Both the position numbers and the translations under genes were made by a program. From the NCBI GenBank assembly GCA_036823295.1, contig DAISGD010000072.1, forward strand, positions 1-15,604: DNA of 15,604 nt, written 5' to 3'. This DNA is from UBA4742 sp002403895 (GTDB lineage Bacteria > Actinomycetota > Acidimicrobiia > Acidimicrobiales > Acidimicrobilacustridaceae). Within the stretch, counting starts at the first letter, position 1, and the number at the start of each line of letters is the position of its first letter. The notes under the pieces were generated by a model. The model was not told the origin of the DNA, made no database searches, and worked only from the letters and a program-made list of their open reading frames with translations. Below, in pieces: positions 14,002 to 15,604 of the stretch.

Positions 14002-14010
14002 ACCGGCGTC

Positions 14011-14634
14011 TCAGCCCGCCACACCACTGGCGGTGATGGCCGCCACCGGGTGGAGCTGGCGGGCGGAGATCACTTCGTCCACCAGGCCGTAGTCGACCGC
14101 CGCCTGCCCCCGCACGATGTAGTCGCGGTCGATGTCGCCCACGATGCGCTCGCGGGTCTGGCCGGTAGCGGTGACCAAGATGTCGACCATGCGTTCGCGC
14201 ATCTCGATGGTCTCGCGTACCTGGATCTCGAGGTCGACCGACTGACCCTGGGCGCCACCATGCGGCTGGTGAATCAACACCCGGGCGTTGGGCAGCGTGG
14301 CCCGCATGCCGGGCTCCCCCGCGGCCAGCAGCACTGCCGCCGCCGACGACGCCTGACCCACGCATAAGGTGGCCACCGGCGGGTTCAGGAACGTCATCGT
14401 GTCGTGGATGGCGAACAACCCGATCATGTCGCCACCCGGCGAGTTGATGTAGAGGTTGATCGGCTTCTCCGGATCCTCGGCTTCGAGAAAGAGCAACTGG
14501 GCCACCACCAGGTTGGTGACCTGGTCATCGATGGCAGCACCGAGAAAGACGATGCGCTCGCGCAACAACCGGGAGTAGATGTCGTAGGCCCGCTCCCCAC
14601 GGGAGGTGGACTCGATGACGGTGGGGACGAGCAT
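14011..14634 (-). CDS. clpP: ATP-dependent Clp protease proteolytic subunit
   Basis: ClpP is the barrel-forming serine peptidase that degrades proteins fed to it by ClpX or ClpC ATPases. The 207-aa product is full length, with the triad at S97 (GQASSA), H122 (LIHQPHGG) and D171 (DIDRDY), the same positions as in E. coli ClpP numbering, and the oxyanion-hole glycines in NSPGGD (64-69). A propeptide is absent or very short. The ATG at 14634 is selected by GAGGAG five bases upstream; an earlier in-frame start at 14682 lies in the regulatory region. Actinobacteria commonly carry two adjacent clpP genes forming a mixed barrel. Here only one is present, with no clpX, clpC or second clpP beside it, so this is likely an additional or separated paralogue. 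Its promoter region overlaps an inverted-repeat operator shared with the arsR operon. Confidence 0.96.
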   Translation of the reverse strand: MLVPTVIESTSRGERAYDIYSRLLRERIVFLGAAIDDQVTNLVVAQLLFLEAEDPEKPINLYINSPGGDMIGLFAIHDTMTFLNPPVATLCVGQASSAAAVLLAAGEPGMRATLPNARVLIHQPHGGAQGQSVDLEIQVRETIEMRERMVDILVTATGQTRERIVGDIDRDYIVRGQAAVDYGLVDEVISARQLHPVAAITASGVAG

Positions 14635-14673
14635 GGGGACTCCTCGGCGGGTTCGGCATTCGACGGACCATCG

Positions 14674-14691
14674 CGCAACCATATGATTGCG
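14674..14691. promoter_or_regulatory. Operator-like palindrome, site 1 (clpP leader)
   Basis: CGCAACCATATGATTGCG is an 18-bp near-perfect palindrome (8 of 9 base pairs symmetric). It lies about 40-57 bp upstream of the clpP ATG, just downstream of the predicted clpP transcription start near 14696. It matches site 2 at 14 of 18 positions, including the GCAACCAT half. I infer an ArsR-family binding site acting as a roadblock or co-operative site. Confidence 0.6.
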
Positions 14692-14702
14692 TCACAAGGA
14701 TG

Positions 14703-14731
14703 AGACTAGGGGTTGCCGACGCGATACGCAA
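14703..14731 (-). promoter_or_regulatory. Putative clpP promoter
   Basis: Reading leftward, TTGCGT (14731-14726) as -35, a 17-bp spacer, and TAGTCT (14708-14703) as -10 give transcription from about 14696 and a leader of roughly 60 nt that contains site 1 and the Shine-Dalgarno. The -35 lies inside operator site 2. Confidence 0.5.
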
Positions 14732-14741
14732 CCATTAGGTT
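14713..14741 (+). promoter_or_regulatory. Putative SRPBCC-arsR operon promoter (leaderless)
   Basis: TTGCCG (14713-14718) as -35, a 17-bp spacer, and TAGGTT (14736-14741) as -10 lie 7 nt before the ATG at 14749. There is no Shine-Dalgarno sequence. The -10 lies within operator site 2 and the -35 within the middle GGTTGC half-site, as expected for an autorepressed promoter. Confidence 0.6.
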
Positions 14742-14744
14742 GCT
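14727..14744. promoter_or_regulatory. Operator-like palindrome, site 2 (between clpP and SRPBCC-arsR)
   Basis: The inverted repeat GCAACC-ATTA-GGTTGC (14728-14743) has perfect 6-bp arms. It covers the -10 of the SRPBCC-arsR operon and the -35 of clpP. Its centre is 53 bp, about five helical turns, from site 1. A half-site GGTTGC at 14711-14716 lies 26-27 bp from the matching half of each palindrome. A repressor bound here should block both promoters. Confidence 0.65.
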
Positions 14745-14748
14745 GACT

Positions 14749-15228
14749 ATGAGCGAGCCCACCACCGCCCCCGAATCGGTGAACGTCGAACGCAGCGTCG
14801 ACCTCGACGCCCCCATCGACGAGGTATGGCAGACGTTGACCGATCCCGGCGAGTTGACTGAATGGCTCGGTGCCGAGGTCTCCGTCGACCTCCAGCCCGG
14901 CGGCGTCGGGCGGGTCGTCGACCCCGACGGTACCGTGCACCAAGTCCTCGTCACTGCCGTCGAACCCGGCCAACGGCTGGCCTGGCACTGGTGGGAAGAC
15001 GGCGGCGACCTGTCGTCTGTCGAGATCACGACCGTGCCGCTGACCCCTGGCACCCGCGTCCGGGTCATCGAGACGACCACCATCGAACCGGCCCCCTGGC
15101 GCGCCCAGGCCTGTGCCCGTGCTTCCTCGCTCACCGCCAGCCGCTGGCCCACCGCCTTTCGCGACCTCTCACGCTCCAGCCGCGCCGGCTCGTACCGCCT
15201 GCTGGTGGGCCACGGCACCCATCCGTGA
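14749..15228 (+). CDS. SRPBCC (AHSA1-like) domain protein
   Basis: The 159-aa protein has the START/Bet v1-like SRPBCC fold signature of the AHSA1 group: an opening strand VERSVDLDAPIDEVWQTLTD (13-32), then ELTEWLGAEV, GVGRVVDPDGTVHQVLV and RLAWHWW (77-82), which line a hydrophobic ligand pocket. Such proteins bind lipids, polyketides or other hydrophobic small molecules, and are very often encoded beside an ArsR-family regulator, as here. Ligand and role are unknown; it may bind or remove the signal that the regulator senses. The C-terminal helix seems replaced by a Ser/Arg-rich stretch (about 126-150). The ATG at 14749 is supported by the -10 seven bases upstream, against an earlier in-frame start at 14713 that lies within the promoter. 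Its stop overlaps arsR by four bases. Confidence 0.88.
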   Translation: MSEPTTAPESVNVERSVDLDAPIDEVWQTLTDPGELTEWLGAEVSVDLQPGGVGRVVDPDGTVHQVLVTAVEPGQRLAWHWWEDGGDLSSVEITTVPLTPGTRVRVIETTTIEPAPWRAQACARASSLTASRWPTAFRDLSRSSRAGSYRLLVGHGTHP

Positions 15229-15554
15229 CTCCGCTCGATCGCGACGCCCAGGCCGGACGCATCTTCGCCGCCCTGGCCGACCCCACCCGGCGCCAGGTCC
15301 TGAGCGCGGTCGCCGAACGGGGCACGGCCACCGCCACCGAATTGACGGCAGTCGTCCCGGTCACGCGCCAAGCCGTGACCAAGCACCTCGGCGTCCTGGC
15401 TGAGGCCGGCCTGGTCGGTTCCGAGCGCATCGGTCGAGAGACCCGATTCGCGGCGCGCTCCGGGGCGCTCCGCCCGGCCGCCGCTTGGATCGCCGAGACC
15501 GACGCCGCCTGGAACGACCGACTCGAACGGCTTAAACGCCGAGTCGACGGCTGA
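15225..15554 (+). CDS. ArsR-family winged-helix transcriptional regulator
   Basis: The 109-aa protein is a typical small winged-helix repressor: FAALADPTRRQVLSAVAERG at 14-33 is the family hallmark, the recognition helix-turn-helix spans about 36-63 (TATELTAVVPVT, then RQAVTKHLGVLAEAGLV), and the wing follows at 66-78. It has no cysteine, so it lacks the CxC metal site of ArsR/SmtB metal sensors and belongs to the non-metal group often paired with SRPBCC proteins. The GTG at 15225 overlaps the SRPBCC stop (GTGA), so the two are translationally coupled and no Shine-Dalgarno is needed. It probably represses its own operon through the palindromes at 14727-14744 and 14674-14691, and by position may also control clpP. 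Confidence 0.93.
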   Translation: MTPLDRDAQAGRIFAALADPTRRQVLSAVAERGTATATELTAVVPVTRQAVTKHLGVLAEAGLVGSERIGRETRFAARSGALRPAAAWIAETDAAWNDRLERLKRRVDG

Positions 15555-15604
15555 ACCCACCCCACCCTCCGCCGACGACCCGCCCGGCCATCCGTCGCCC
15601 ACCC

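Noticed and set aside
15225..15554. Metal-sensing ArsR/SmtB regulator
   Set aside because: The protein has no cysteine and no His-rich metal site, so a metal sensor is unlikely.

Overview
The window is GC-rich throughout, genes are packed on both strands, and starts are often GTG. It carries an F420-biosynthesis gene (cofC/fbiD), a class III cyclase with an actinobacterial-type regulatory domain, a DUF222/HNH (13E12-type) protein and a VapBC pair. This points to a high-GC Actinomycetota genome; Acidimicrobiia would fit, but I cannot fix the lineage from the sequence alone. I see no tRNA, rRNA, CRISPR array, transposase or phage gene.

Layout. Bases 1-332 hold no convincing gene, only a possible decayed C-terminal fragment and a strong hairpin. 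A GH38 alpha-mannosidase (333-3020, +) converges across a symmetric hairpin on a three-gene minus-strand operon, in transcription order gpsA (7736-6732), a six-hairpin-glycosidase-like protein of unknown function (6730-4715) and a class III adenylate cyclase with a long coiled-coil tail (4718-3063). Divergent from gpsA, a plus-strand run carries cofC (7759), a PIG-L/LmbE deacetylase (8348), an AlkD-like DNA glycosylase (9076) and a DinB/DUF664 protein (9807). Then come a minus-strand vapBC pair (10976-10378), an unrecognised 211-aa protein (11716-11081, -), a 76-aa protein (11821, +), a DUF222-HNH protein (12148-13377, +) and a small membrane-anchored protein (13533, +). A short tandem-repeat patch (13939-14001) precedes a stand-alone clpP (14634-14011, -). 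Divergent from clpP is an SRPBCC/AHSA1-arsR operon (14749-15554, +).

Regulation is the most interesting layer. At least seven starts sit 6-8 nt behind a TAnnnT -10 hexamer with no Shine-Dalgarno sequence, as expected for leaderless mRNAs. gpsA and cofC appear to use one fused bidirectional -10 element. Between clpP and the SRPBCC-arsR operon lie two 18-bp near-palindromes of the same sequence (14/18 identical) with a matching half-site midway between them. One overlaps both divergent promoters and the other lies in the predicted clpP leader. The simplest reading is that the ArsR protein represses its own operon and also controls clpP, tying a small-ligand sensor to proteolysis. This is an inference from sequence.

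In the gpsA operon, glycerol-3-phosphate synthesis, a carbohydrate-enzyme-like protein and cAMP production are co-transcribed and translationally coupled, facing an alpha-mannosidase. That suggests, without proving, a link between glycan or phospholipid metabolism and cAMP signalling.
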